From positions 29,001 through 93,000 of the forward strand of contig CASHSZ010000028.1 of NCBI GenBank assembly GCA_949358305.1: a stretch of DNA of 64,000 bases, given 5' to 3'. The position numbers and the translations under genes were made by a program. The DNA comes from Strigamia acuminata. Taxonomy: Eukaryota > Arthropoda > Chilopoda > Geophilomorpha > Linotaeniidae. This document shows, piece by piece, positions 26,606-38,800 of the stretch. Under the pieces are notes generated by a model. The model was not told where the DNA came from, searched no databases, and worked only from the letters and a program-made list of their open reading frames with translations. The first letter of the stretch is position 1, and every line of letters begins with the position of its first letter.

Positions 26606-29600
26606 AGGCTCCAATGTAAGTTTTAGAAACATCCAACCGATGATTTGGGAGAATAGACTTTTAATCTCATCACAGTTGACTTAGCACAAACACCACAAGA
26701 CCAATGTCTCTGAATGTTCAGAAATAGTGTTTAAACCTTAGTAGAAGGCTCCAATGTAAGTTTTAGAAACATCCAACCAATGATTTGGGAGAATAGACTT
26801 TTGATCTCATCACAGTTGACTTAGCACAAACACCACAAGACCAATGTCTCTGAATGTTCAGAAATAGTGTTTAAACCTTAGTAGAAGGCTCCAATGTAAG
26901 TTGTAGAAACATCCAACCGATGATTTGGGAGAATAGACTTTTGATCTCATCACAGTTGACTTAGCACAAACACCACAAGACCAATGTCTCTGAATGTTTA
27001 GAAATAGTGTTTAAATCTTAGTAGAAGCCTTCAATGTAAGTTTTAGCAACACCCAAGCAATAAATTTTGAAAAAAAAATTTTGAGCTTATTTCACATCGC
27101 AGTTGACTTAGCACAAACACCACAAGACCAATGTCTCTGAATGTTCAGAAATAGTGTTTAAACCTTAGTAGAAGGCTCCAATGTAAGTTTTAGAAACATC
27201 CAACCGATGATTTGGGAGAATAGACTTTTGATCTCATCACAGTTGACTTAGCACAAACACCACAAGACCAATGTCTCTGAATGTTCAGAAATAGTGTTTA
27301 AACCTTAGTAGAAGGCTCCAATGTAAGTTTTAGAAACATCCAACCAATGATTTGGGAGAATAGACTTTTGATCTCATCACAGTTGACTTAGCACAAACAC
27401 CACAAGACCAATGTCTCTGAATGTTCAGAAATAGTGTTTAAACCTTAGTAGAAGGCTCCAATGTAAGTTTTAGAAACATCCAACCAATGATTTGGGAGAA
27501 TAGACTTTTGATCTCATCACAGTTGACTTAGCACAAACACCACAAGACCAATGTCTCTGAATGTTCAGAAATAGTGTTTAAACCTTAGTAGAAGGCTCCA
27601 ATGTAAGTTTTAGAAACATCCAACCAATGATTTGGGAGAATAGACTTTTGATCTCATCACAGTTGACTTAGCACAAACACCACAAGACCAATGTCTCTGA
27701 ATGTTCAGAAATAGTGTTTAAACCTTAGTAGAAGGCTCCAATGTAAGTTTTAGAAACATCCAACCGATGATTTGGGAGAATAGACTTTTGATCTCATCAC
27801 AGTTGACTTAGCACAAACACCACAAGACCAATGTCTCTGAATGTTCAGAAATAGTGTTTAAACCTTAGTAGAAGGCTCCAATGTAAGTTTTAGAAACATC
27901 CAACCAATGATTTGGGAGAATAGACTTTTGATCTCATCACAGTTGACTTAGCACAAACACCACAAGACCAATGTCTCTGAATGTTCAGAAATAGTGTTTA
28001 AACCTTAGTAGAAGGCTCCAATGTAAGTTTTAGAAACATCCAACCGATGATTTGGGAGAATAGACTTTTGATCTCATCACAGTTGACTTAGCACAAACAC
28101 CACAAGTCCAATGTCTCTGAATGTTCAGAAATAGTGTTTAAACCTTAGTAGAAGCCTTCAATATAAGTTTTAGCAACACCCAAGCAATAAATTTTGAAAA
28201 AAAAATTTTGAGCTCATTTCACATCGCAGTTGACTTAGCACAAACACCACAAGACCAATGTCTCTGAATGTTCAGAAATAGTGTTTAAACCTTAGTAGAA
28301 GCCTTCAATATAAGTTTTAGCAACACCCAAGCAATAAATTTTGAAAAAAAAATTTTGAGCTTATTTTATATCACAGTTGACTTAGCACAAACACCACAAG
28401 ACCAATGTCTCTGAATGTTCAGAAATAGTGTTTAAACCTTAGTAGAAGGCTCCAATGTAAGTTTTAGAAACATCCAACCAATGATTTGGGAGAATAGACT
28501 TTTGATCTCATCACAGTTGACTTAGCACAAACACCACAAGACCAATGTCTCTGAATGTTCAGAAATAGTGTTTAAACCTTAGTAGAAGGCTCCAATGTAA
28601 GTTTTAGAAACATCCAACTGATGATTTGGGAGAATAGACTTTTGATCTCATCACAGTTGACTTAGCACAAACACCATAAGACCAATGTCTCTGAATGTTC
28701 AGAAATAGTGTTTAAACCTTAGTAGAAGGCTCCAATGTAAGTTTTAGAAACATCCAACCAATGATTTGGGAGAATAGACTTTTGATCTCATCACAGTTGA
28801 CTTAGCACAAACACCACAAGACCAATGTCTCTGAATGTTCAGAAATAGTGTTTAAACCTTAGTAGAAGGCTCCAATGTAAGTTTTAGAAACATCCAACCG
28901 ATGATTTGGGAGAATAGACTTTTGATCTCATCACAGTTGACTTAGCACAAACACCACAAGTCCAATGTCTCTGAATGTTCAGAAATAGTGTTTAAACCTT
29001 AGTAGAAGCCTTCAATATAAGTTTTAGCAACACCCAAGCAATAAATTTTGAAAAAAAAATTTTGAGCTCATTTCACATCGCAGTTGACTTAGCACAAACA
29101 CCACAAGACCAATGTCTCTGAATGTTCAGAAATAGTGTTTAAACCTTAGTAGAAGCCTTCAATATAAGTTTTAGCAACACCCAAGCAATAAATTTTGAAA
29201 AAAAAATTTTGAGCTTATTTTATATCACAGTTGACTTAGCACAAACACCACAAGACCAATGTCTCTGAATGTTCAGAAATAGTGTTTAAACCTTAGTAGA
29301 AGGCTCCAATGTAAGTTTTAGAAACATCCAACCAATGATTTGGGAGAATAGACTTTTGATCTCATCACAGTTGACTTAGCACAAACACCACAAGACCAAT
29401 GTCTCTGAATGTTCAGAAATAGTGTTTAAACCTTAGTAGAAGGCTCCAATGTAAGTTTTAGAAACATCCAACTGATGATTTGGGAGAATAGACTTTTGAT
29501 CTCATCACAGTTGACTTAGCACAAACACCATAAGACCAATGTCTCTGAATGTTCAGAAATAGTGTTTAAACCTTAGTAGAAGGCTCCAATGTAAGTTTTA

Positions 29601-32600
29601 GAAACATCCAAGCATTAAATGTTGAAAAAAAAATTTTGACCTCATTTCACATCACAGTTGACAGCACAAACACCACAAGACCAATGTCTCTGAATGTTCA
29701 GAAATAGTGTTTAAACCTTAGTAGAAGCCTTCAATATAAGTTTTAGCAACACCCAAGCAATAAATTTTGAAAAAAAAATTTTGAGCTCATTTCACATCGC
29801 AGTTGACTTAGCACAAACACCACAAGTCCAATGTCTCTGAATGTTCAGAAATAGTGTTTAAACCTTAGTAGAAGGCTCCAATGTAAGTTTTAGAAACATC
29901 CAACCGATGATTTGGGAGAATAGACTTTTGATCTCATCACAGTTGACTTAGCACAAACACCACAAGACTAATGTCTCTGAATGTTTAGAAATAGTGTTTA
30001 AACCTTAGTAGAAGCCTTCAATGTAAGTTTTAGCAACACCCAAGCAATAAATTTTGAAAAAAAAATTTTGAGCTTATTTCACATCGCAGTTGACTTAGCA
30101 CAAACACCACAAGACCAATGTCTCTGAATGTTCAGAAATAGTGTTTAAACCTTAGTAGAAGGCTCCAATGTAAGTTTTAGAAACATCCAACCAATGATTT
30201 GGGAGAATAGACTTTTGATCTCATCACAGTTGACTTAGCACAAACACCACAAGACCAATGTCTCTGAATGTTCAGAAATAGTGTTTAAACCTTAGTAGAA
30301 GGCTCCAATGTAAGTTGTAGAAACATCCAACCGATGATTTGGGAGAATAGACTTTTGATCTCATCACAGTTGACTTAGCACAAACACCACAAGACCAATG
30401 TCTCTGAATGTTTAGAAATAGTGTTTAAATCTTAGTAGAAGCCTTCAATGTAAGTTTTAGCAACACCCAAGCAATAAATTTTGAAAAAAAAATTTTCAGC
30501 TTATTTCACATCGCAGTTGACTTAGCACAAACACCACAAGACCAATGTCTCTGAATGTTCAGAAATAGTGTTTAAACCTTAGTAGAAGGCTCCAATGTAA
30601 GTTTTAGAAACATCCAACCAATGATTTGGGAGAATAGACTTTTGATCTCATCACAGTTGACTTAGCACAAACACCACAAGACCAATGTCTCTGAATGTTC
30701 AGAAATAGTGTTTAAACCTTAGTAGAAGGCTCCAATGTAAGTTTTAGAAACATCCAACCGATGATTTGGGAAAATAGACTTTTGATCTCATCACAGTTGA
30801 CTTAGCACAAACACCAAAAGACCAATGTCTCTGAATGTTCAGAAATAGTGTTTAAACCTTAGTAGAAGGCTCCAATGTAAGTTTTAGAAACATCCAATCG
30901 ATGATTTGGGAGAATAGACTTTTGATCTCATCACAGTTGACTTAGCACAAACACCACAAGACCAATGTCTCTGAATGTTCAGAAATAGTATTTAAACCTT
31001 AGTAGAAGTCTTCAATGTAAGTTTTAGCAACATCCAAGCAATGATTTGGGAGAATAGACTTTTGATCTCATCACAGTTGACTTAGCACAAACACCACAAG
31101 TCCAATGTCTCTGAATGTTCAGAAATAGTGTTTAAACCTTAGTAGAAGGCTCCAATGTAAGTTTTAGAAACATCCAACCGATGATTTGGGAGAATAGACT
31201 TTTGATCTCATCACAGTTGACTTAGCACAAACACCACAAGACCAATGTCTCTGAATGTTCAGAAATAGTGTTTAAACCTTAGTAGAAGGCTCCAATGTAA
31301 GTTTTAGAAACATCCAACCGATGATTTGGTTGAATAGACTTTTGATCTCATCACAGTTGACTTAGCACAAACACCACAAGTCCAATGTCTCTGAATTTTC
31401 AGAAATAGTGTTTAAACCTTAGTAGCAGCCTTCAATATAAGTTTTAGCAACACCCAAGCATTAAATTTTGAAAAAAAAATTTTGAGCTCATTTCACATCG
31501 CAGTTGACTTAGCACAAACACCACAAGACCAATGTCTCTGAATGTTCAGAAATAGTGTTTAAACCTTAGTAGAAGCCTTCAATATAAGTTTTAGCAACAC
31601 CCAAGCAATAAATTTTGAAAAAAAAATTTTGAGCTCATTTCACATCGCAGTTGACTTAGCACAAACACCACAAGACCAATGTCTCTGAATGTTCAGAAAT
31701 AGTGTTTAAACCTTAGTAGAAGCCTTCAATATAAGTTTTAGCAACACCCAAGCAATAAATTTTGAAAAAAAAATTTTGAGCTTATTTTACATCACAGTTG
31801 ACTTAGCACAAACACCACAAGACCAATGTCTCTGAATGTTCAGAAATAGTGTTTAAACCTTAGTAGAAGCCTTCAATATAAGTTTTAGCAACTCCCAAGC
31901 AATAAATTTTGAAAAAAAAATTTTGAGCTCATTTCACATCGCAGTTGACTTAGCACAAACACCACAAGTCCAATGTCTCTGAATGTTCAGAAATAGTGTT
32001 TAAACCTTAGTAGAAGGCTCCAATGTAAGTTTTAGAAACATCCAACCGATGATTTGGGAGAATAGACTTTTGATCTCATCACAGTTGACTTAGCACAAAC
32101 ACCACAAGTCCAATGTCTCTGAATGTTCAGAAATAGTGTTTAAACCTTAGTAGAAGCCTTCAATATAAGTTTTAGCAACACCCAAGCAATAAATTTTGAA
32201 AAAAAAATTTTGAGCTCATTTCACATCGCAGTTGACTTAGCACAAACACCACAAGACCAATGTCTCTGAATGTTCAGAAATAGTGTTTAAACCTTAGTAG
32301 AAGCCTTCAATATAAGTTTTAGCAACACCCAAGCAATAAATTTTGAAAAAAAAATTTTGAGCTTATTTTATATCACAGTTGACTTAGCACAAACACCACA
32401 AGACCAATGTCTCTGAATGTTCAGAAATAGTGTTTAAACCTTAGTAGAAGGCTCCAATGTAAGTTTTAGAAACATCCAACCAATGATTTGGGAGAATAGA
32501 CTTTTGATCTCATCACAGTTGACTTAGCACAAACACCACAAGACCAATGTCTCTGAATGTTCAGAAATAGTGTTTAAACCTTAGTAGAAGGCTCCAATGT

Positions 32601-33668
32601 AAGTTTTAGAAACATCCAACTGATGATTTGGGAGAATAGACTTTTGATCTCATCACAGTTGACTTAGCACAAACACCATAAGACCAATGTCTCTGAATGT
32701 TCAGAAATAGTGTTTAAACCTTAGTAGAAGGCTCCAATGTAAGTTTTAGAAACATCCAAGCATTAAATGTTGAAAAAAAAATTTTGACCTCATTTCACAT
32801 CACAGTTGACAGCACAAACACCACAAGACCAATGTCTCTGAATGTTCAGAAATAGTGTTTAAACCTTAGTAGAAGCCTTCAATATAAGTTTTAGCAACAC
32901 CCAAGCAATAAATTTTGAAAAAAAAATTTTGAGCTCATTTCACATCGCAGTTGACTTAGCACAAACACCACAAGTCCAATGTCTCTGAATGTTCAGAAAT
33001 AGTGTTTAAACCTTAGTAGAAGGCTCCAATGTAAGTTTTAGAAACATCCAACCGATGATTTGGGAGAATAGACTTTTGATCTCATCACAGTTGACTTAGC
33101 ACAAACACCACAAGACTAATGTCTCTGAATGTTTAGAAATAGTGTTTAAACCTTAGTAGAAGCCTTCAATGTAAGTTTTAGCAACACCCAAGCAATAAAT
33201 TTTGAAAAAAAAATTTTGAGCTTATTTCACATCGCAGTTGACTTAGCACAAACACCACAAGACCAATGTCTCTGAATGTTCAGAAATAGTGTTTAAACCT
33301 TAGTAGAAGGCTCCAATGTAAGTTTTAGAAACATCCAACCGATGATTTGGGAGAATAGACTTTTAATCTCATCACAGTTGACTTAGCACAAACACCACAA
33401 GACCAATGTCTCTGAATGTTCAGAAATAGTGTTTAAACCTTAGTAGAAGGCTCCAATGTAAGTTTTAGAAACATCCAACCAATGATTTGGGAGAATAGAC
33501 TTTTGATCTCATCACAGTTGACTTAGCACAAACACCACAAGACCAATGTCTCTGAATGTTCAGAAATAGTGTTTAAACCTTAGTAGAAGGCTCCAATGTA
33601 AGTTGTAGAAACATCCAACCGATGATTTGGGAGAATAGACTTTTGATCTCATCACAGTTGACTTAGCA

Positions 33669-33672
33669 CAAA
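33669..33672. repeat. Target-site duplication CAAA, left copy
   Basis: Satellite GCACAAA is broken after this tetramer, and the right flank resumes with CAAACACCAC at 40262. Because the LTR's last base is A, a 5-bp ACAAA duplication is also compatible. Confidence 0.85.
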
Positions 33673-35030
33673 TGTTGCTAGCAACATAAAGGAAAGCTGC
33701 TAAACGTCTTAAAAATTAGTCATCTGGAATTATTAAAAAGGGTTTTTAATATTTATCTTAGATTGGGAATTTAATTAGACACTTATTTGAATATAAGTCT
33801 TCTTTGAGTTAGTTTGAGTGAATTTCTCAGTACTGGTTGATCTGACCGGATAAATCTGGGAAGAAAAGAGTTTTTACATTAGTTATTTATCCACTTAGAA
33901 TTTATTTTCTATCTTGTTTACCTGTGTTATGCATGTTTTGATGTTTCCAAGTGTTTTCCTGTTTCCAGTCCACTATTGTCAATGTAGTGACAAGGTGTAA
34001 TGATGCTCTCAGACAGCAAAAGGGTACTAGAATGAGAAATGTATGTTATTATCAGTTTTAAGCTGTTTCAATCAATTTCTGTTTGTTTTCTGTATATTAC
34101 TAACCAATTAAGCGTTTTGTTAACTTAGATTGTGTGTAGCCTGTCTAGTGAGCTAATTTCAAGCCTTTCTATCTTCCTGCAAGTGATCTCTGTTTACATT
34201 GTCGGCCATTACTGTGGGAGTGGTCTACTTGTATCTGTAAAGAGAGGAGAAAATGTTTAATCCCAAAGAGTTTTTGTGGGTTCTGATTAATAATTAATCA
34301 CTTAATTATTATGCAATGTAAAAGTGTTAAGTTTAAGATTTATCTGTGTTGATTTATAACTTAACTTCTGCACTTACTGTAAAGTTGCCAGCTCATTGGT
34401 CTAAAATGTCTTTACTTATTCTTTTCTCTATTTTATGAGTTGTTCAGTGTGTTTTAGAGTGAATAATTTAGTTCTCAACGAGCATTGTGGTTAGAGACTG
34501 TTGTTAATGTATACTTTTGCATTTAATGTCAAATACTTGCTGTTAGGCTTATGTGTTTTCAACTATTAACTTCTACGGTAGTTTTGTTGTGCCAGCAGTA
34601 CTTATTTCTCTTTACAAGCACTTAGAGACCTCTGTAACTTTAAGTGCAAGTGTCCTTATACAATGTGGAGATAGTTACACTTGTTGTTTCTTATTATTGT
34701 TAAAGTGTGACTTCTTTGTAATATCCTCGTGATTCAATTGTAGTAGTCTTGTTAAGAATTTAGAGAATAAAATGGTTGCTTTTTATTTCTCTCCAAGTCT
34801 CATTTCTCTATACAACCAGAAAGCAATGTGCAGTGAGTAGAAAAATCCTCCTTCCTCCTCCTTGAACTCACCAGTGGCAGATCATCATGTGAAGCAGCAA
34901 GTTCAAGTCCAGTGTTTGCATTTCTTCAAGTCTTTGGCCAACTTCTGTGTATCAATTTGTGCCAAGCAGCAGTCAAGTATTGCCGCCCCTCCTTCTGGCC
35001 TGGTTGTCGCCTGCGACCTTGCCAGAAACA
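33673..35030 (+). repeat. 5' LTR of the BEL-TK element, 1358 bp
   Basis: It begins TGTTGCTAGCAACA, a perfect 14-bp palindrome, and ends CCAGAAACA, giving the canonical TG...CA ends. It corresponds base for base to 38904-40261 except G at 34092 versus A at 39323. U3 should hold the promoter, but no confident TATA-initiator pair is visible. AATAAA at 34766-34771 suggests that R ends a little downstream, leaving a U5 of roughly 240 bp with a CCTCCTTCCTCCTCC pyrimidine stretch (34847-34861). Short reading frames crossing its 3' end look fortuitous. Confidence 0.95.
34766..34771 (+). terminator. Polyadenylation signal in the 5' LTR
   Basis: This is the only well-placed AATAAA I noticed near the LTR 3' end, about 260 bp before it, followed by a T-rich stretch (TTGCTTTTTATTTC). 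In an LTR element this signal marks the R region. In the 5' copy it must be bypassed. Confidence 0.55.
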
Positions 35031-35033
35031 ATT

Positions 35034-35051
35034 TGGTACCGTGAACCCAGG
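35034..35051 (+). other. Putative primer binding site
   Basis: TGGTACCGTGAACCCAGG starts three bases after the 5' LTR, the normal place for tRNA priming, and TGG is complementary to a tRNA 3' CCA end. I do not assign the tRNA; comparison with the host tRNA set would decide. Confidence 0.6.
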
Positions 35052-35663
35052 ATTTCTTCCAGTTATCTCAGTGGACCTTCATGTGTGCTGCAAAATTCAT
35101 CAGTGGGTTTTGTTCTCAAGCTGTGCAAAGCTTTTATGTGTAAAGTGCCATTGAAGTTGTGCCACTACAGTGAAGTGTATGCTCTCGTCCGCCTTTCACA
35201 GGCAAAAAAGTGGGTTTTTCAAGTTGGATTCTCAAATTGTCAAGATGGTCAAGATGTTTTTCAACTTGGATCAAGCAAGGCTTCGAGAGTACGAGCGATC
35301 CTGCACGACAATCAATTCCAAACACAACGCAATATACATCCTACAAGAAGATTTGAAGAAATAATTATTAAGAATTATTATTTAAATAGAATAATATCCG
35401 AATTTGCTGCTGTAATCATTTCAAAGGAGTTTTTGATTAGAAACTGGTGTAGTTGGGGGGAGAAGAAGTTTAAGTCTTAACAGTTTGAATAAATTCTCGA
35501 TTCCAGTTTGTGGAATTTAGAGAATATCCAGTGAATTAGTGAATAATACCAAGCTTTAGTGTTGGTATCCCAATTTAAAACGAGTATCTAGTCAGAAACT
35601 CAATTGTGAAAATAAGAGAATTGTCAATTACCTTTAATTATTGAATTTTGGGGGTTAATTTGC

Positions 35664-35703
35664 CAATCCTGTTAACATCCCGTGTGTTTCAATCCTGTTA
35701 ACA
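35664..35703 (+). repeat. Pair of 14-bp direct repeats in the leader
   Basis: CAATCCTGTTAACA occurs at 35664-35677 and again at 35690-35703, each containing the palindrome GTTAAC. A looser third relative, CCATCCTGCTTTT, follows at about 35716. Short palindromes in a retroelement leader could act in RNA dimerisation or packaging; that is inference only. Confidence 0.5.
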
Positions 35704-35850
35704 GCTTGTGGATATCCATCCTGCTTTTGTGTGTTCAGTAAATCCTAGAGTGTAAAAGAATTAGACAATTTCTTGTTAACCAATTTAGTCAGTTAAGTTG
35801 AGTTTGAATCCTGAACTGATCTTTGAATTCTTCATTTCTCGGTGAGGATT

Positions 35851-38800
35851 ATGGCTACATTATCCGCTGCTGATCTCGAGGAAAAGGAGGTCATTTGGAA
35901 AGCAAAGGCTCAAGGAGCCGAGGATCTGCTGGGATCTTCAGTCAACATTCTAGACGGAGGAGAGCTGGAAGCCATGCAAATAACGGTTGACCAGCAATTG
36001 AGTGATCTCGCCGACGAATTGAAAGCTCTTAAAGACGAGTCAAAAAGAGAGGACTATTTAGCGGGGCTTCAACGAATTGAAGACATTAGAACCAGAGTAA
36101 ATTTATTGAAGCAAAGAGCAAAAGTGTCTGGAAAAATGGCAGGGCAATTTGGTTCCCATCCGGGACAGAATTCCAGTTTAAACCAGACGTCCGCTTCATC
36201 TAGGAGAAACACGAGATTGCCGAAAACCGACATTGCCAAATTTAGTGGCGATGCAACTGAATATAGAGGTTTTGCGAATTTATTCGAATCAGCAGTTGAT
36301 CAGAACACGGAGCTTTCGAACGTGGAAAAGCTTATATATCTGAGGTCATGCTGCACTGGGGCTGCAGAATCCGCAATCAAGTCGTACCCAATAACTGATG
36401 ACGCCTACCCATTAGCGAAAAACACATTGGAGAGTCTATTCGGTTCTGAAAACACGCAGAGAAATGCTATTTCAAAGATGATTAGGGAGTCGAAACCCGT
36501 TTTCGATCTCTACCCAATCGAGCCACTCAAAGCTCTATTCACGTCATTGGCATCTGCTGTCCGGACCATGGCGCAACTGTCTGTGTCAGTTGACACTACT
36601 GGAACGTACCTTATTCCAGAACTACTTAGAAAATTTCCACCGGAGATCTCCCAACGTTTTTACCGAAAGCATCAAGGAAAAGTTGATGATGTTAACGTTT
36701 TTCTGGACTTCGTAGCAACCGAGATACAACTGGCTGAATTGTCGGAAGAAAGCGTTCTCCTTAAGCGCGCTCATCTGAAGAAGTCAGAAAAATTTGAGAA
36801 AACTTCAAAGGAAACAAGAGAAAGACCAACTGGAACCATGTCCTCATTCGTGACTTCCGAGAATGGAAAATTGAGTATGAATTCCAAGTCAAATCCAAAC
36901 CGCAAACCCGCCTGCGCTTATTGTGATGGTGATCACGCACACGCAAATTGTGATGCGGATCTCGATGTACCAGCGAGGATCGAAATAGTGAAGAAGAAAC
37001 GACTTTGTTTCAACTGCTTGAGATATAACCACACAGCCAAAGAATGTACCGTGAAGTTTTGTTGTCGCTTGTGTGGTGGAAGACATCACACATCGATCTG
37101 CAACAAAAACAACAAAGAAAAAGCGATTACACCAAAAGAAGAAAACGTGTCTACTAATGTATCGCTTACCGAGTCGGTGGAGATTCAACTGATGGTCTTC
37201 ACTGCTCTTTTTGTGAAGAAAAATGGAGACATGTACCCCGTCCGCGGATTACTAGATCCAGGAAGCCATCGCTCCTACGTCACGAAGAGACTAGTAAATA
37301 AATTCCGGATGCAAAAGATCGAGACACTACACACGATGACACAGTGTCTGCTCAACAAAAAGCCAGTTCCGACGACACATGATGTCTTTAGATTCGAACT
37401 ACAATCAAGACACGGAACAAAAAAGACATCAATCCTTGCATTAGAAACCGACACACTCCCGAAAGTCAAAGGGATAATTGGAGCAGAAGCCATAAAGCAA
37501 GTCCAATCACTCGGACTTGAGATGGCTGAGATACATCCGTCAGAATCGGAAGACATTGACGTCTTATTAGGAAGCAACGCATGGTGGAAGATTTGTCAAG
37601 GTGGAAGCCGAAAAATCAACGACGAGTTGGGATTAATGGAGACAATTTTTGGGTGGATTCTAAACGGTCGACTGAAACCAAACAACCCGCTTGAAGAAAA
37701 CATGGCAGCGTGCAACATTTCTTGCATGGCGGTCGAGTCCAAAGAAGAAGTGATCTCAAATCAACCTGAAAATGACGAAAACAAAATAGTCCAATTAATT
37801 CCGAAATCACTGCCCAACATGAATGGCGAACCCGGTGTGAATAAACAGACAGACGTCACACCTTCTTGTTTTGCCGCGAGCCTCTCCAGTGGTCTGGAGA
37901 AAGAGGAACTGGACACCACCCTCCAAAAAACGAAAAAGTCGTTCAAGGATGGAGGATTGGTCAACAGAACTCCAAGCTCGGACATGAAGCCGGAATTACG
38001 AGGGCGAAATCAGTTAGAGTCAGGGAGAAAGAACGTCGAATTACTTACAAACCAAGTGCCCAGTTTACCCAAATTGTGTGCAATCGTGAGATGGAGTGGA
38101 AACGTGATTCTGAATTTCTGGAAAAAGAAAATTGATTTGTCAACCAATCAAAAGGGAATTCATCTCATCATTGGTCCAATGTATGCGGGGAAAACGACCA
38201 AGTTATTGAAGCTTTTAGAAAAGGAAGAGAAGACGTCGTCCCTGCTAATTAAACACTCCAATGACGATCGTTACAGTAAAACCGAAGTCGTGACCCACGA
38301 CGGTCATCGACGAGAAGCAATCGCGACCAGTAGCCTAACCAATGCTGTGGAAAAAACGAAATTAGTGAAGACAATCGGAATTGACGAAGGACAGTTTTTT
38401 CCCGACATTTTTACTTTTTCAAATGAAATGGCTGAGCAAAAGAAAAAGGTAATAGTCGCCGCATTAGACGTCGACTTCAAGAGGAAGCCATTTGATCAGA
38501 TATCCGAGTTAGTTCCACTAGCCGAGTCTGTTGTGAAACTACAAGCAAAATGTTATTTTTGCGGAGATAAAGCTGAATTTTCAAGACGAATTTCGCACGA
38601 AACCCGAGTCAAGATGATAGGAGGGATCGACAAATACAAACCAACCTGTCGAGTATGTTTCTCAAAGCCCATGAAGTCCCTAGAGACGAAAAGGAAAATC
38701 ATCAACGGAATTATTCGACTTAGTTGTATGATTGTCAACCGAAGAATACCTCCGTGGATACCAAATTTGATCCGTCAAAGAATCATGCCACCCAGAGTGG

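Larger units (their letters stand above)
26601..33672. repeat. Satellite array, middle block
   Basis: This is the same A/B satellite, richer in B monomers than most of the left block. It carries its own diagnostic variants: GTAAGTTGTAG near 26897 and 30313, AAATCTTAG near 27012 and 30427, CAACTGATG with CACCATAAG near 28617 and 29470, and CATTAAATGTTG near 29612 and 32759. The segment around 28140-29640 is closely repeated at 32130-32790. The stretch 32100-33670 matches 23850-26990 once the solo LTR is removed. No gene is present. The block ends at the 5' LTR of the BEL element in mid-monomer. Confidence 0.96.
35031..35850 (+). other. 5' untranslated leader of the BEL-TK element
   Basis: This 820-bp stretch lies between the 5' LTR and the coding start. 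It opens with the primer binding site and is otherwise AT-rich with several upstream ATGs in short frames. A 177-codon frame (34947-35480) runs from U5 through the primer site into the leader. It has low-complexity content, resembles no domain I know and is judged fortuitous. A 14-bp direct repeat near 35664-35703 is the only clear internal structure. Such leaders normally hold the RNA packaging and dimerisation signals, which for a trans-mobilised element must be shared with its helper. Confidence 0.6.

Noticed and set aside
34354-34400. TATA-like TTTATAAC with a TCATT initiator-like word downstream in the LTR
   Set aside because: Spacing of about 40 bp is too long and both words are common in AT-rich DNA; not enough to call a promoter.
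34947-35480. 177-codon plus-strand frame across U5, primer site and leader (with shorter overlapping frames at 34862-35364)
   Set aside because: It runs through the LTR end and the primer binding site, shows no recognisable domain and has no counterpart role in BEL elements; treated as chance.
36761-38738. Several 60-100 codon frames on the minus strand and in other plus frames
   Set aside because: All are shadows of the Gag-protease-kinase reading frame.
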